This document shows, piece by piece, positions 23,093 to 32,025 of a stretch of DNA of 42,899 nt. The translations under genes and the position numbers were made by a program. The notes under the pieces were generated by a model, which worked only from the letters and a program-made list of their open reading frames with translations, had not been told where the DNA came from and ran no database searches. Numbering within the stretch: the stretch's first letter is position 1; each line of letters opens with the position of its first letter. Location: IMG/VR virus record IMGVR_UViG_3300003323_000237, positions 1-42,899 of that record. One strand, 5' to 3'. The DNA is from a virus.

Positions 23093-23639
23093 AAATATTC
23101 CTCTAAAAACTTACTTTGAAATCGCACTGAAAGGAGATTTTACTCTTGTTCAAGTAAAAGGGGTTAAAGACCAGGACAAGTGTATAGAAGTATGGGAAAA
23201 GATAGTAGAAGAAACGAGTACCGCGACTAACAATTTTAAATATATAAGTTACCGCAGTGTTTTAAACAGCTATAATATTTTAATGGCTGATTACAACGCG
23301 ATAAAAGCTTCAATAAGTGTTTTACAGTTTGAAGTTATTGACAGAGAAATTTCGTACCTTTTAAAAAAGGGTTATAAAATAAATACAAAAGGCAGTAGTG
23401 AAGACTATGCAAGGAGTCTCATAGCTGCTGAAACAAAATCAAATGCTTTAATTGCGAGACTTAAATTGAAAATGAGTGAACTAGAGCAGTTAAGTAAGGG
23501 GGAACAAGCTAATGCCTCTAACACTTTCGACACTGTAATGGCTGATTTAATGTCTAAAGGAATAGCGGCGAATGAAAATATAACATTGTCCCGTTACAAT
23601 GAGCTAGTAAAAGTCTTAAATAAAAAATCTAATGGCTGA
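23073..23639 (+). CDS. Tail assembly chaperone candidate, downstream frame lacking its own start
   Basis: This frame encodes a helical protein ('PLKTYFEIALKGDFTLVQVKG', 'KCIEVWEKIVEETS', 'LIARLKLKMSELEQLS') but has no ATG, GTG or TTG between the A/T runs and its conserved-looking beginning. Upstream starts in this frame (22962-22983) lie well inside the previous gene. The first codons shared after a shift would be at 23073-23087. The likely explanation is a programmed +1/-2 frameshift giving a gpGT-like fusion. Alternatives are a non-canonical start or a sequencing indel in the ATGAAAAT run at 23089. It overlaps the tape measure start by 8 bases. Confidence 0.7.
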   Translation, partial: KKFLSYENIPLKTYFEIALKGDFTLVQVKGVKDQDKCIEVWEKIVEETSTATNNFKYISYRSVLNSYNILMADYNAIKASISVLQFEVIDREISYLLKKGYKINTKGSSEDYARSLIAAETKSNALIARLKLKMSELEQLSKGEQANASNTFDTVMADLMSKGIAANENITLSRYNELVKVLNKKSNG

Positions 23640-26600
23640 TGAATCCGCGATAAGGAAAAGTGATATAATAGAACAGCCCGCTATTGTTGCGCCTTTGGAG
23701 TTAGCGGAGAATTTAAAAGTTCTTAAAAAAGAAATGATTGACATTTCTGATACCGCTAAAAAAATGGCTGATGCTCTACGTAGCGGTGTTAGTGGGGGAA
23801 GTTCTTTACCAAAAGCGAAAAAGGATAATGAAGAGTTGACTGAATCTCAAAGGCAACTTATAAATGTTCAGAAACAAATAGAAGTACAAGTTGCAAAGAA
23901 CAACGAAGCATATTTAAAACAACAAATTGCTTTACAAAAAGTAAAACAGGAATTAAAAGATTCTATCGCGTTAGGGGAAAAAGATGCGTTGGCTGTTAAT
24001 AAGCAAACCGCTTCCAGGGAAGTTTTGGGTAAGGCTCTTGAAAAGAACCAGCGAGAGTACTCACAATTGAATTCTGAAGAAGAAAGAAATAGTGCAAGGG
24101 GTAAATTACTATTTCAAGTTATTCAACAACAGAGCAAAGAGTTTAACGAGCTATCCACTTCCATTGGTATTACAAAACAGAACGTTGGTAATTACACTGG
24201 ATCTATTTTAGAAGCGTACTATAAAATAAACCAGTTAAAAAATGCTAATAAGGAGTTACTAGTACTACAAGGCAAGCTCACTCAAAGCACTGCTCAGGAA
24301 AGAGCTCAATACCAAGAATTAAACATTGCGATTCAAAATAATTTAACTCAGATTAACCAATACAATACTGCTATCACAACTACAGGTAGTAAAATGTCAG
24401 CACTAGTTGGACAATTTCTAGGAGCAGTTGGTTTGATAGGTGTAGTTTATTTAGCGGTCAACGCGTTTAAATCTTTCATTGCTGCTAACACGGAATTAGA
24501 AAAGTCGCTGAGCGATCTACAAGCTTTGACAGGAGCTTCTTCAGAAGATTTACAAACATATCGTGAAGCTGCTATTTCAATAGGAGTAGAAACAAAACGT
24601 TCCGCAAAAGATGTAGTAGAGTCGTTTAAGTTGATAGGGGGCGCAAGACCAGAACTACTACAGATAAAAGAAGACTTGATTGACGTTACTAAACAATCCA
24701 TTATACTTGCAAATGCTTCCGGTCTTGAACTACCTAAAGCGGCTGAAGCATTAGCAGGCGCACTCAACCAATTAGAATTACCTGCTAAAGATGCTGGCCG
24801 CGTGGTAAATGTATTAGCGGCAGCGGCCAAAGAAGGCGCGGCTGAGATTCCGGACATTTCAGAATCGTATAAAGACTTTGGCGCGGTGCTTCGCGGAGTC
24901 AATGGAAGTGTAGAAGAGGGCGCGGCTTTAATAGAAGTATTAGCAGATAGACAAATCAAAGGGGGCGAAGCTGGTACAGCGTTACGCAATGTTCTATTAC
25001 GTTTATCTGCTGTTAATGCACTTCCTAAAAAAGCTCAGGAACAATTGGCAAAATTCGGCGTTGATATAGTTAAAGTAGCAGATAATACCGTCCCATTAGC
25101 GGAACGATTGAAAGAGCTTGGTAAAATTTCAGGAGACGCCACAGCGCTTGTTAAAGTTTTCGGCGTTGAAAATTTTGTGGCGGGCAATATAGTACTTAAT
25201 AACATTCCAAGATTTGAACAGCTAACAAAAGCAGTCACAGGAACTCAGGAAGCTTATCGACAGGCCGCTGTTGCCACTAACAATTTACAAGGGGATGTAG
25301 ACGAGGCAAAAGCAACGGTTGGGGCCTTTGCTGAAGAAGTGGGAGGGCACACTCAAAGCGCGCTGCGGAGTTTTGTTCAAGGTTTTACTTTTATCATAAA
25401 TGTATTAAGAGCTACTCCTAAATTTTTATCGGATAACAAGGCTTTGTTCCTTGCGTTGGGTGTAGCTCTTATTGGTTTTAACAGCCAGTTAATTATTACT
25501 AATCTAAATTTGATTAGGCTTAACGCTCTACAACTTGTAACAATCGCAAGATTAGCAGCTATGCGTACGGCTACTATAGCTTTTTTTACCACGTTGGCAG
25601 CTAACCCGATAGGTTTGGTATTAGTGGGACTTTCAGCATTGATAGCAGCAGTAGCCGTGTATGATAAAAATTCTCAAAGAACTGTAGAGCTTGCCGAACG
25701 TACGGCAGCCGTAAATAAAAATTTAAATCAGGAATTAGATAGGACTTCTAAAGCTTATGATGATTTGACTATATCAATAGATGAATATTTAAAACTAAGT
25801 AAGACACAACAAGATAGTATAGTAGAACAGGTTGAATTTCAAAAAAGATATTCCTTAGTATTATTAAACCGTATAAAAATACAAAGAGAAGCCGTTGCGG
25901 CTACTGCTTCCGAACTTACGGGATTTCAAAAATTAAAAGCGGGGATACTATCATATTTTTCAATCGCGGCTGGAGCCTCTAGTGCCTTGGAAAGTTCTAT
26001 CGAAAATGTGGCGGCTGCAACAAACCCTATAGATGAAAAAATTAAAACTTTAGAAGACCAGATAAATAAATTTGATTCTTTCCTAACCGATAGCAAAGCG
26101 CAGCAAGTTCACGAAACTGAAGTAGCGGCTAAAAAAGAAGCTGATGCCGCGTATAAATTAAATAAGTTTAGAATCGAGCAAGCTATTAAAGCACAAGATG
26201 AGATTTTTAAAAACGAGTTTGCAGGGGAGCAGGAAAGATTAGATGCAAATGGTAAACGTGTTCAATTAGAAAATTCCTTAGCCCTGCTAGAACGAAATCA
26301 TGAACTAGCGAGTGAGAAATTAACAGCGTCTGATAAAATTTTAATTCAAGAAGAATACAACGCAAAACGCGCAGACAATATTAAGAAGGGGGCTAAGGAG
26401 AGAAGTGATTTAGAGGATAAAATTTTTAAGGAAGAAATGGCTATTGTTCTAAAAAACTTGCAAGAAACAGTAGATGCATATAAGTTATCTTTAGATACTC
26501 AAGTAGCCTTAATTAAAGACTCTGTTAATAAAGGAGTTATAACTCGAAAAGAGGGCGAGAAACAAATTAAGGAACTAGTAATTAAAAATGCACAAGATCT

Positions 26601-27588
26601 TACTAAAGAAACTATTAAACAATTACAAAATGTTTTAGACAGCGAACATTTAACAGCGGAAGAGAGAAAAAAGATTGCAAAACAAATAGCGGAATTACAA
26701 ATACAATTGATAAATGAAGTTTATGACGCTGGAAAAAATAATAGTAAATCATTTTTAGAACAATTAAAAGAAGATTTACAAAAAGCTTTAACCATCTATG
26801 AACAGTGGTCTCAAGCTGTAACAAGTCTTATACAAAATTTAACAGTCAGAAGAACAGCTTCTATCGATAAAGAAATTGCAGCGAGTGAGAAACAAAAGAA
26901 TAAAGAAATTTTACTCGCTGGAAATAATGAAAATGCAAAAGCACGTATAGAATTAGAAGCGGAAAAAAGACGCGAAACTTTAGAAAAACGTAGGGTAGAA
27001 GCACTACGCAAAGCCGCTATTTACGAAAAAGCTATTGCAGTAGTTCAAGCAGGCATAAAAGCGACACTGGCTGTATTGAATGAATTGAGTAGTGGCGATC
27101 CTTATACGGCCTTTGCACGAGCTGCGGCAGCGGCTGCGTTAGGTGCTGTTGAAGTAGCGGCTATTGTAGCTAAACCTATTCCAAGTTATGAACTAGGAAC
27201 ATTAAATCACCCTGGTGGGCCTGCGCGTGTAGGCGAGGCGGGAAGCGAATTAGTAGAGACACCATCAGGTAAAAGTTTTCTAACGCCCTCACGTACTACT
27301 ATAATTCCTTCCTTAGAAAAAGGATCTAAAGTTTATCCGCATGGTGAAACAATTAGAAGATTAGCATTAGCGGGAGCGGCTAATTATGGAGGCATTCAAG
27401 AAAATAATAGTAACGGATTAATTGAAATTTTTACAGGTGAGATTAAAGAATTGAAAAAGGCTGTTATAAATAGCCGACAACAATCTTCTAGTACCTATTT
27501 TGAGCATAACGTTCACGTGCTTCACAAAGTAAGTATAGAAAAAGAAAATTTCATAAAACGTCAACGCAGTAAAGTTATTATTAAATAA
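23632..27588 (+). CDS. Tail tape measure protein (1318 aa)
   Basis: Sets tail length and is ejected with DNA. Residues 45-250 are coiled coil; a hydrophobic stretch near 257-285 ('LVGQFLGAVGLIGVVYLAVNAFKSF') precedes the TP901/PhageMin-tail-type core (about 290-580: 'LEKSLSDLQALTGASSEDLQTYREAAISIG', 'GLELPKAAEALAGALNQLELPA', 'EAGTALRNVLLRLSAVN'). More hydrophobic segments occur near 605-675, then long helices to about 1180, and 'GGPARVGEAGSELVETPSG' close to the C-terminus. At roughly 0.15 nm per residue a tail of about 200 nm would be expected (family rule of thumb). Overlaps the downstream gene by one base. Confidence 0.93.
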   Translation: MADESAIRKSDIIEQPAIVAPLELAENLKVLKKEMIDISDTAKKMADALRSGVSGGSSLPKAKKDNEELTESQRQLINVQKQIEVQVAKNNEAYLKQQIALQKVKQELKDSIALGEKDALAVNKQTASREVLGKALEKNQREYSQLNSEEERNSARGKLLFQVIQQQSKEFNELSTSIGITKQNVGNYTGSILEAYYKINQLKNANKELLVLQGKLTQSTAQERAQYQELNIAIQNNLTQINQYNTAITTTGSKMSALVGQFLGAVGLIGVVYLAVNAFKSFIAANTELEKSLSDLQALTGASSEDLQTYREAAISIGVETKRSAKDVVESFKLIGGARPELLQIKEDLIDVTKQSIILANASGLELPKAAEALAGALNQLELPAKDAGRVVNVLAAAAKEGAAEIPDISESYKDFGAVLRGVNGSVEEGAALIEVLADRQIKGGEAGTALRNVLLRLSAVNALPKKAQEQLAKFGVDIVKVADNTVPLAERLKELGKISGDATALVKVFGVENFVAGNIVLNNIPRFEQLTKAVTGTQEAYRQAAVATNNLQGDVDEAKATVGAFAEEVGGHTQSALRSFVQGFTFIINVLRATPKFLSDNKALFLALGVALIGFNSQLIITNLNLIRLNALQLVTIARLAAMRTATIAFFTTLAANPIGLVLVGLSALIAAVAVYDKNSQRTVELAERTAAVNKNLNQELDRTSKAYDDLTISIDEYLKLSKTQQDSIVEQVEFQKRYSLVLLNRIKIQREAVAATASELTGFQKLKAGILSYFSIAAGASSALESSIENVAAATNPIDEKIKTLEDQINKFDSFLTDSKAQQVHETEVAAKKEADAAYKLNKFRIEQAIKAQDEIFKNEFAGEQERLDANGKRVQLENSLALLERNHELASEKLTASDKILIQEEYNAKRADNIKKGAKERSDLEDKIFKEEMAIVLKNLQETVDAYKLSLDTQVALIKDSVNKGVITRKEGEKQIKELVIKNAQDLTKETIKQLQNVLDSEHLTAEERKKIAKQIAELQIQLINEVYDAGKNNSKSFLEQLKEDLQKALTIYEQWSQAVTSLIQNLTVRRTASIDKEIAASEKQKNKEILLAGNNENAKARIELEAEKRRETLEKRRVEALRKAAIYEKAIAVVQAGIKATLAVLNELSSGDPYTAFARAAAAAALGAVEVAAIVAKPIPSYELGTLNHPGGPARVGEAGSELVETPSGKSFLTPSRTTIIPSLEKGSKVYPHGETIRRLALAGAANYGGIQENNSNGLIEIFTGEIKELKKAVINSRQQSSSTYFEHNVHVLHKVSIEKENFIKRQRSKVIIK

Positions 27589-30281
27589 TGGACATTAGAA
27601 TAACTTTAACAAGTCAGGGAAGTGGTGAGTCTAAAATAGTTAGCCTACCTGCGGGTTGGGATCAAGCTGTTTTAAGTTTGCAGAGAGATGCTGTGTATTC
27701 CGGTGTTCAAAAATATTTTAAAAGTACTTTAGGCTTTTATGGTAACGACGGTACTTATGACGGGTTTAGAGATTGGTTACTGCAACAAGAGTTGTTATAT
27801 GGAGTAGATGCCATAATTGAAAACTTAGTAGAATTCACTGACGATGAAATAACTTGGTATGAGTTGTTCAACGGAGAAATGCCCTTAAATGAGTTGATAG
27901 AAACAATAAATGAAAACGGACATAACGTAGAAGCAACGTTTGGCAGTTCAGGTTTTTGGGCAAAGTTGATTAGCAGAATTGAAACTCCAGTTAATTTACT
28001 TGCGACTACTGATTTAGATGGCAACGCGTTAACCCCTATTACTCCTTTAAATATAAAATTTACAGCGCAGCCTATAGACGAGTTTTCCACTTACACGGGA
28101 CATGCTGGCAGTTCCACTAATGTAGACAACTGTGAATGTGCGAGTACAGGTAATATCACTTTAACCGGTCATCAAACCATAGATGGAATTTTAACAACTG
28201 AAAAATTACGCGTTCTTTTAAAAGATCAAACAGACCCAAAAGAAAATGGTTTGTACAACGCCTCTTCAGGCACTTGGACAAGAACACCTGATTCAAATAC
28301 CGGAGTAGAGTTACAAGGCCTTATAGTTTTTGTAACTAGTGGAACTGTTAACTCAGGTAAAACTTTTAGGCAAACGACAACTCCCGTTATAATAGGAACT
28401 TCCTCTATTGTGTTCATAGAAACTAATTATGTAGACGATTATAAAATATTCGATCAATTTGTAATATGGGGGCCTGGTAATCCCGATGTTATAAGATACA
28501 GTCATCTGAGCCCCACTAAAAAGTTAGACGATATAAAAGATACTTTTGCTTTAGGTACGGAAGTTATAATGGATGCTGTTAATGATGTGCATGCAGATGT
28601 TACTAAAGTTGTACCTATAGTTGAACTTAATCAAGACGGTGGCGATTTGAATTTTTCGGGTACGTTTAATTTTCAGTTTGATTATGATTTTAAATATGGG
28701 CTGTATAATGGAGGACATCAAGCAGTTAAATCTGTCACAGCTCAGGTTTATATCTATGTGCAAAAAAACGCAGAGACTCCTATTTTAATAACAGGAGCAA
28801 ATGATGTTTATAATACTGGGTTTTCTTTAATTCCTAATGGAAGTAGTGCAAAACAGGAATTCAAATGCAGGTTAAATGTTCCAATCTCTAGTTTCTCGCA
28901 GGATGTTTTAGGGCTTCTATCCGCCGACCAAGTTAAGCTATACGCCGAATATATTTTTTCAATTCAATTTTTAGATGGAAGCAGTAGTAATGATTTACTT
29001 TTTGATACTGGTAGGGGCAATATATATGGAGGCCTTACTGCTACTAATTTAACTTTAAAATTGATTAGTACTGCTCCTGCCAGCACTTCTACTATGTTTT
29101 TTCTACACGATATTTTTTCGTTAGTGGTAGAAAGAATAACAGGACAAAGCAACGGTGTGTTATCACCCTACCTCGGCAATCCTGATGTTGCAATAGGCAA
29201 TTACACCGAAATTGGCTGCGCTTCTAACTTTGCCGCAATAAAGGGCCTTCAGGCACGCGGATACACATTAGTAGAAAAGCCGCATTTTGAATCTTTTAAA
29301 TCTGTGTTTGAGGGGGTCAATGCTATCTTGTGTTTAGGCATTGGTGAGAGAGTAGTTGATGGAATCAACAAAGTTTTTATAGGGCATAAAAAAGAATTCT
29401 TTGACAAGGATAATGTGTCGGTGCGTTTATCCTGGGTGATGAATATTACTAGAAGCTATGATCAAGATACTCAAATTAACACGGCTAGATTTGGGTATGA
29501 AAAATTTGAAACCGCTGATTTAACAACTTTTGCAAATTCGGGATTAGATGAAGTTTGCACGGAAAAAACTTTTGCCGATCGTTTTCAAAAAGTTGGAAAG
29601 CCCTTTGAAATGATAGCTAAATGGGTAGCGGGAGCACTAACTTTTGAAAGGGTTAGAAGATCTGTTAAAGCGTTAAAGAGTGATACATCCTATGACGATG
29701 ACACATTTATCATATCGCTTATTAAGGATGGAATTTACAGGCCTAAAACAGGAGCTGATTTAAACAGCGTTTCAAATGTTACAAATAGTGATTACCGTTA
29801 TAATCTTGATATAACTCCGGCAAGGAATTTTTATAGGTGGCGTAAGTTTTTATATGGTTGCCTTCAATCTTATGTCGGATCATTTTTTAAATTTCAATCT
29901 GGTAAGGGCAACTATGATGCGGTTACTAATTTAACAAGCACGTGCGAGGAAGAGTTTAGCGGAGCGGATTTATCGGAAAAGCAAGATATAGAAGTTACTA
30001 ATGAGTATTTATCGTTATCTGAACTTTTTAAAATAACTCAGCACCCCCTAACCTTTCAAGAGCTACTCCTTATAATGGCTAATCCTGAATACGCAATTGA
30101 GATAAGTCAGACCGATCAAAACTATAAAAGATTTTTTCTTAAAAACTTAGATATGGTTTTGGCAAATGGTAAAATAGATTTAGATGCGTGGTCTTATGAT
30201 AGGTTCATAATTAAAAATGTTCAAAACGATTTAGAAAATGGTCGCGTGTTTAGCGGTGAGTTTAGTCCCCCTTTTAGTTGA
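27588..30281 (+). CDS. Distal tail protein with inserted fibre-type domain (897 aa)
   Basis: First gene after the tape measure, so probably distal tail/baseplate. Residues 1-180 read like a tip/Dit-type beta domain. Residues about 184-282 match a tail-fibre repeat module ('ASTGNITLTGHQTIDGILTTEKLRVLLKDQTDPKENGLYNAS' in separate blocks and 'GKTFRQTTTPVIIGTSSIVFIET'), apparently inserted into the frame. The remaining 600 residues contain further beta regions and Cys residues without a recognised family. It starts at the last base of the tape measure stop (TAATG). Confidence 0.75.
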   Translation: MDIRITLTSQGSGESKIVSLPAGWDQAVLSLQRDAVYSGVQKYFKSTLGFYGNDGTYDGFRDWLLQQELLYGVDAIIENLVEFTDDEITWYELFNGEMPLNELIETINENGHNVEATFGSSGFWAKLISRIETPVNLLATTDLDGNALTPITPLNIKFTAQPIDEFSTYTGHAGSSTNVDNCECASTGNITLTGHQTIDGILTTEKLRVLLKDQTDPKENGLYNASSGTWTRTPDSNTGVELQGLIVFVTSGTVNSGKTFRQTTTPVIIGTSSIVFIETNYVDDYKIFDQFVIWGPGNPDVIRYSHLSPTKKLDDIKDTFALGTEVIMDAVNDVHADVTKVVPIVELNQDGGDLNFSGTFNFQFDYDFKYGLYNGGHQAVKSVTAQVYIYVQKNAETPILITGANDVYNTGFSLIPNGSSAKQEFKCRLNVPISSFSQDVLGLLSADQVKLYAEYIFSIQFLDGSSSNDLLFDTGRGNIYGGLTATNLTLKLISTAPASTSTMFFLHDIFSLVVERITGQSNGVLSPYLGNPDVAIGNYTEIGCASNFAAIKGLQARGYTLVEKPHFESFKSVFEGVNAILCLGIGERVVDGINKVFIGHKKEFFDKDNVSVRLSWVMNITRSYDQDTQINTARFGYEKFETADLTTFANSGLDEVCTEKTFADRFQKVGKPFEMIAKWVAGALTFERVRRSVKALKSDTSYDDDTFIISLIKDGIYRPKTGADLNSVSNVTNSDYRYNLDITPARNFYRWRKFLYGCLQSYVGSFFKFQSGKGNYDAVTNLTSTCEEEFSGADLSEKQDIEVTNEYLSLSELFKITQHPLTFQELLLIMANPEYAIEISQTDQNYKRFFLKNLDMVLANGKIDLDAWSYDRFIIKNVQNDLENGRVFSGEFSPPFS

Positions 30282-30289
30282 AAATATCT

Positions 30290-31687
30290 ATGAAAAAATT
30301 TGTATATTTGTGTCTACTTATAATGTTTTCTTGCGAGTGTCAAGAAACTTTAAAACCTATTAATTGCTTTAACATGTATTTTTCAAATGCGTTGCCTGTA
30401 CAATTATGGTTAGCTGGACAGAAGTCCTACAATCAACGCAATGAAAATAATTTTCCGGTGCAGCAATACTGCTTTAATCAAAAGTTTAAATGCGCTGCGG
30501 ATATAAAATGGCAATTGCAAGAACTTACTCAGGGACTAGATTACTATTTAAATACGATTGATAAAGATGGGAACATTTTAAATTCTACTTCTTTTAATAA
30601 GACTGACAAAATAATTACAACTGCTATACCTGTAACTTTGAATTTTATTAATACTGAATTTGCTGCTAATGTATCCAACTGGAATGTGTACGACAACCCG
30701 TCTGGGTACGTAGGGGCAAATTGGATATGGGCCGCCGATATCCCAGAAAATGGCATAGCGAAAATAGACGGGGTATCTTCAGGTAACAACTACTCTAAAA
30801 TATTTGGAGGCCTACGCCCTACAGGTATAAATTCAGATCGTGGTTGGCCTTTAGGAACTTATCAAGTAGTTGTGAGAGCACAAAGTAGAAGAGTTACTAG
30901 TAGCGCTGCGACTGTCTCGATTTATGAATTAGATGATGATGGAAATATAGTAGGAACTGTTTTAGCAAGTTCAACAGCGTACCCAGGCACTACTTCTCCT
31001 TCTTCAGGTTATCATGAAGGGTTTTTAGATTTTACATTAGCTCATTATGCTAAACAATTTGGAATCCAATTTTCGGATGGTGGAATTATAAAAATGGATA
31101 TTGCTTATATAAATATGGATGTTGCTCCTGCCGTTGATACTACTTATATAAAATCTATTTATGATTTAACAACTTCGTTACCCGCTTATTGCGATAGCAA
31201 AATAAAATTTGAAGTTAGAAGAACAGGAGATGATTTGTTAATGGCGTTTAGTGATTACATACAAGTAACAGATACGGACTTGTCAAGTCTACTAATTAAA
31301 TATAGAAGCCCCCTACCTTTCGATAGTATTTATTATGATGCCTCTAGTGACTATTTTGAATTTACCGTGCAGGGATTTTTAGCCCGCGAAGTAAATATAA
31401 AAAATGTTTCAGTGGTAGAACTTTCAAATGACGCGGTAGTACAAACTTCAGTTACTATTGCCAAGCAGCGTAAAATGGTAATAGAGGACATGCCGGATTA
31501 CATGCATACTAAAATAGAAGAAGCTTTAGCACATCCTGATTTAATAATTATAGGGGATGATGAAGAGGTGTTCAACTATATTGCAGATAGTCCTTATAAC
31601 AGGGAGGATCGACCAGATAGTTATCCTTTAACTGCTGCAAACACTTTATTAAAACGTAAAAATTATTTAAAACGGGGGGTTATATGA
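30290..31687 (+). CDS. Tail/baseplate-region lipoprotein-like protein (465 aa)
   Basis: N-terminus MKKFVYLCLLIMFSCECQE has a basic start, a hydrophobic core and a lipobox-like 'IMFSC' with Cys 15, a type II signal. The body is beta-rich: residues about 115-270 resemble a carbohydrate-binding-type sandwich ('GTYQVVVRAQSRRV', 'FGIQFSDGGIIKMDIAYINM'). The C-terminal 50 residues are acidic and helical. ATG 30290 preferred over an in-frame TTG at 30278. Position in the tail operon suggests a virion component, yet the export signal argues for membrane or surface location; both may be true at different stages. Confidence 0.7.
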   Translation: MKKFVYLCLLIMFSCECQETLKPINCFNMYFSNALPVQLWLAGQKSYNQRNENNFPVQQYCFNQKFKCAADIKWQLQELTQGLDYYLNTIDKDGNILNSTSFNKTDKIITTAIPVTLNFINTEFAANVSNWNVYDNPSGYVGANWIWAADIPENGIAKIDGVSSGNNYSKIFGGLRPTGINSDRGWPLGTYQVVVRAQSRRVTSSAATVSIYELDDDGNIVGTVLASSTAYPGTTSPSSGYHEGFLDFTLAHYAKQFGIQFSDGGIIKMDIAYINMDVAPAVDTTYIKSIYDLTTSLPAYCDSKIKFEVRRTGDDLLMAFSDYIQVTDTDLSSLLIKYRSPLPFDSIYYDASSDYFEFTVQGFLAREVNIKNVSVVELSNDAVVQTSVTIAKQRKMVIEDMPDYMHTKIEEALAHPDLIIIGDDEEVFNYIADSPYNREDRPDSYPLTAANTLLKRKNYLKRGVI

Positions 31688-32022
31688 TTTACTTAATAGC
31701 ATTTTTTGGATCATTGCTTTACAACTATATTCTATTTGTAATTGCAAAAGGCAACTGCGATAAGGCCGGAGTTGAAATGGAGTACCGCAAATACTGTAAA
31801 ATGAATTGGGATAATTGGGGGCTTACAGTTCTACTAGTTCCCGTTCTTGTCTGGTATATGCCAGACATTATAAATTTAATAAATGATAAATTGAATGCGG
31901 ATTTAAAAACTTACTCAGTTTATTACTTAGGAGCAGGGCCTTTAACTGAGGTTGTTCTGTTTGGAATGTATAAATTAGCAGGCTGGAAAAATAGCTGGGT
32001 AGCCCCTGTCCACAAAGATTAA
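31684..32022 (+). CDS. Multi-pass membrane protein in tail region (112 aa)
   Basis: Hydrophobic segments at residues 1-21, about 46-66 and possibly 80-102, with a short charged loop between the first two. ATGA overlap upstream; three bases to the fibre gene. It could be a holin-like or a DNA-entry/exclusion membrane protein; holin candidates also occur in the lysis cassette, so function is open. Confidence 0.6.
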   Translation: MIYLIAFFGSLLYNYILFVIAKGNCDKAGVEMEYRKYCKMNWDNWGLTVLLVPVLVWYMPDIINLINDKLNADLKTYSVYYLGAGPLTEVVLFGMYKLAGWKNSWVAPVHKD

Positions 32023-32025
32023 AAT

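Noticed and set aside
23635-23661. Second CTGATGA followed by a short pairing (possible hammerhead core)
   Set aside because: Stem II would be only TCC/GGA with no G-A-A-A in the right place, and stems I and III do not form; it is the start of the tape measure gene.
24447-24989. 180-aa minus-strand open frame inside the tape measure gene
   Set aside because: Ala/Ser-rich antisense translation of the tape measure core; no independent signals.
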